Of a DNA stretch of 64,000 bases, positions 62,543 through 64,000 are shown piece after piece. The notes under the pieces are model-generated. The model did not search any database, was not told the origin of the DNA, and was given only the letters and a program-made list of their open reading frames with translations. How positions within the stretch are numbered: position 1 is the first letter of the stretch; each line of letters begins with the position of its first letter. This DNA comes from Desulfatibacillum aliphaticivorans DSM 15576 (lineage in GTDB: Bacteria > Desulfobacterota > Desulfobacteria > Desulfobacterales > Desulfatibacillaceae). The translations under genes and the position numbers were made by a program. The stretch lies in contig NZ_AUCT01000021.1 in NCBI RefSeq assembly GCF_000429905.1, positions 1 to 64,000 of the forward strand. Reading direction: 5' to 3'.

Positions 62543-63940
62543 ATGCCTTACACCAAAATTGTGGCCACCCTGGGGCCTGCCAGCGATTCGCCGGAGGTCA
62601 TGAGGGCCTTGATTAAAAACGGCATGAACGTAGCCAGGATCAACTTCGCCCACGGCACGCACGAGGAGCACGCCAAAAAAATTGCCGACCTCCGCGCCAT
62701 TTCCAGTGAACTGGGCATTCCCGTCGCCATCCTGCAGGATCTGGGCGGGCCTAAAATCCGGGTGGGCGACCTGCCGTCCGAAGGAATCCACCTCAAGGTC
62801 GGAGACTTGTTCTGCCTGTATTCTGAAGACGGCAAGGGCGACAAACACGGGGTCTCCGTCACCTATCCGGATCTTCCTGAGGAGGTGGAGGCCGGCGACC
62901 CCATTCTGCTGGCTGACGGCCTCCTGGAGCTGGAAGTGGTTGACGCCAGACCTACTTGCGTGGAATGCCGGGTGGTTACCGGCGGCGTGCTCACCTCCCA
63001 CAAAGGGATCAACCTGCCTACCCGCACCTTAAAGACCTCCGCCTTGACGGAGAAGGACATCCTGGACCTGGACTTCGGCATGGACGAGGGCGTGGACTAC
63101 GTGGGCGTCTCCTTTGTCCGGTCCGCCGCGGACATCCGCATGGTCAAAGATCGGATGATCGGCCGCCGGGCCCCGGTCATCGCCAAAATCGAGAAGCACG
63201 AGGCCATCGCCAATATAGACGAAATCCTCAATGAGGCAGACGGAATCATGGTGGCCAGGGGCGATTTGGGCGTGGAAGTCCCCCTGGAAGAAGTTCCCAC
63301 TTACCAGAAAATACTGATCCGCAAGGCCAACGCCCTGGGCAAGCCGGTCATCACCGCCACCCAGATGCTTCGGTCCATGGTGGATTCTCCGCGGCCAACC
63401 AGGGCGGAAGCCACGGACGTAGCCAACGCGGTTCTGGACGGCACGGACGCGGTCATGCTTTCGGAGGAAACCGCCATGGGCGCCTACCCCATTGAAGCGG
63501 TGCAATACATGGCCCGAATCGCCAAAAAGGCGGAGGAAACCTTTTCTTACGAACACCGCTTGAAGCAGCATCCGGAAAAAGACATGGCCGACTCCGTGGC
63601 CCATGCTTCCTGCGTTCTGGCCGAGCATTTGGGAGCCTCCGCCATCCTGGCGGCCACGGCATCCGGCCTGACCGCCAAGAAAATATCCCATTTCAGGCCC
63701 CAAAGAAAGATTGTGGCCTTATCTCCCAACGAGTCGACAGTGCGGGAATTGTCCTTATATTGGGGATGTACGCCGGTGTTGGTGTCGTCGCCCAAAGACA
63801 CGGACGCACTGATCAATTCATCGGCCAGGGCGGCCTTGGACCATGGCCTGATTGCAAAAGGAGACCTTGTGGTAATCACCGCAGGGCATCCTATCGGAGG
63901 GGCGGGCACGACTAATATGCTGAGGGTTATGCAGCTTTGA
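62543..63940 (+). CDS. pyk: Pyruvate kinase
   Basis: 465 aa, usual for bacterial type II-like enzymes. PYTKIVATLGPAS, ARINFAHG, AKIEKHEAIANIDEIL, MVARGDLGVEVPLEEVP, and TATQMLRSMVDSPRPTRAEATDVANAVLDGTDAVMLSEETAMG carry the ADP, PEP, K and Mg sites. The C-terminal regulatory domain is present. AAAAGGAG precedes the ATG by 12 bp. It makes pyruvate and ATP from PEP, feeding the transcarboxylase partner substrate. Confidence 0.96.
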   Translation: MPYTKIVATLGPASDSPEVMRALIKNGMNVARINFAHGTHEEHAKKIADLRAISSELGIPVAILQDLGGPKIRVGDLPSEGIHLKVGDLFCLYSEDGKGDKHGVSVTYPDLPEEVEAGDPILLADGLLELEVVDARPTCVECRVVTGGVLTSHKGINLPTRTLKTSALTEKDILDLDFGMDEGVDYVGVSFVRSAADIRMVKDRMIGRRAPVIAKIEKHEAIANIDEILNEADGIMVARGDLGVEVPLEEVPTYQKILIRKANALGKPVITATQMLRSMVDSPRPTRAEATDVANAVLDGTDAVMLSEETAMGAYPIEAVQYMARIAKKAEETFSYEHRLKQHPEKDMADSVAHASCVLAEHLGASAILAATASGLTAKKISHFRPQRKIVALSPNESTVRELSLYWGCTPVLVSSPKDTDALINSSARAALDHGLIAKGDLVVITAGHPIGGAGTTNMLRVMQL

Positions 63941-63971
63941 ACCGAGCTTATTAAGACGAGGGAGACAACCT

Positions 63972-64000
63972 ATGGATTTTGCAGAAATAGTCAAAACGCG
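63972..64000 (+). CDS. Start of the next gene (partial), possibly nitroreductase-like
   Basis: ATG at 63972 after GAGGGAGACAACC. The nine visible residues MDFAEIVKT resemble the start of many nitroreductase-family proteins, but this is too short to be sure. Confidence 0.45.

Overview
The window looks like chromosomal DNA of a strictly anaerobic, fatty-acid-oxidising, sulfate-reducer-type deltaproteobacterium (Desulfobacterota). A Desulfatibacillum-like member of the Desulfobacteraceae is my best guess. This is inferred from gene content: methylmalonyl-CoA pathway genes with a transcarboxylase-type carboxyltransferase, many acyl-CoA enzymes and AMP-forming acyl-CoA ligases, a Liv-type ABC importer with an embedded acyl-CoA synthetase, and a Gram-negative LptD. 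I see no rRNA, tRNA, CRISPR array, insertion sequence or prophage.

Layout. 1-3650: a gene-poor start, then an SDR-type reductase overlapping a double-TetR regulator, and a small Cys-rich protein. 3.8-14 kb: CBS protein, lptD (minus), then a plus-strand run surE - YhaM-like nuclease - tmk - a cysteine synthase/cysteinyl-tRNA-synthetase-like fusion - an unknown 321-aa protein - an AMP-ligase-like protein. 14.0-15.4 kb: mostly non-coding, with one 55-aa gene on the minus strand. 15.4-19.8 kb: a YhaO/YhaN (SbcD/SbcC-like) pair. 19.9-25.6 kb: PilZ protein and a cluster with a sigma factor, a DUF4384-like membrane protein, coiled-coil proteins and a parvulin isomerase. 25.8-28.5 kb: xth, an LD-carboxypeptidase and a serine hydrolase. 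28.9-36.0 kb: livG - acyl-CoA synthetase - livH - livM - substrate-binding protein - livF. 36.1-37.4 kb: a secreted WHy/LEA-like protein and a CBS protein. 37.6-46.6 kb: an apparent leucine/isovalerate degradation locus with HMG-CoA lyase, a second double-TetR regulator, a methylglutaconyl-CoA-hydratase-like enzyme, a methylcrotonyl-CoA-carboxylase-like beta subunit, a divergent HMG-lyase-like protein and acetoacetyl-CoA synthetase. 47-49.8 kb: a membrane protein, an internally deleted SDR remnant and RecQ. 49.9-56.3 kb (minus): mce - 12S carboxyltransferase - 65-aa protein - 5S/biotin-carrier fusion - sucC - sucD. 56.7-62.4 kb: an AAA/TPR protein divergent from an XRE-cupin regulator that leads an acyl-CoA dehydrogenase/enoyl-CoA isomerase operon. 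62.5-64 kb: pyruvate kinase and the start of another gene.

How it fits together. The mce-to-sucD operon handles propionyl-CoA <-> succinate through methylmalonyl-CoA, with pyruvate/oxaloacetate as carboxyl partner. The leucine-type locus would deliver acetyl-CoA and acetoacetate, which the ligase at 44.6 kb reactivates. The Liv transporter plus ligase would import and activate an organic acid or amino-acid-like substrate.

The most unusual items are: (i) a one-polypeptide fusion of cysteine synthase and a CysRS-like domain whose HIGH motif is altered and whose KMSKS loop is missing; (ii) four copies of a palindrome, AACAR-WT-YTGTT, in the 537-610 bp between the AAA/TPR gene and the XRE-cupin gene; (iii) two separate proteins each carrying two complete TetR units; and (iv) a divergent HMG-lyase-like protein lacking the catalytic cysteine.
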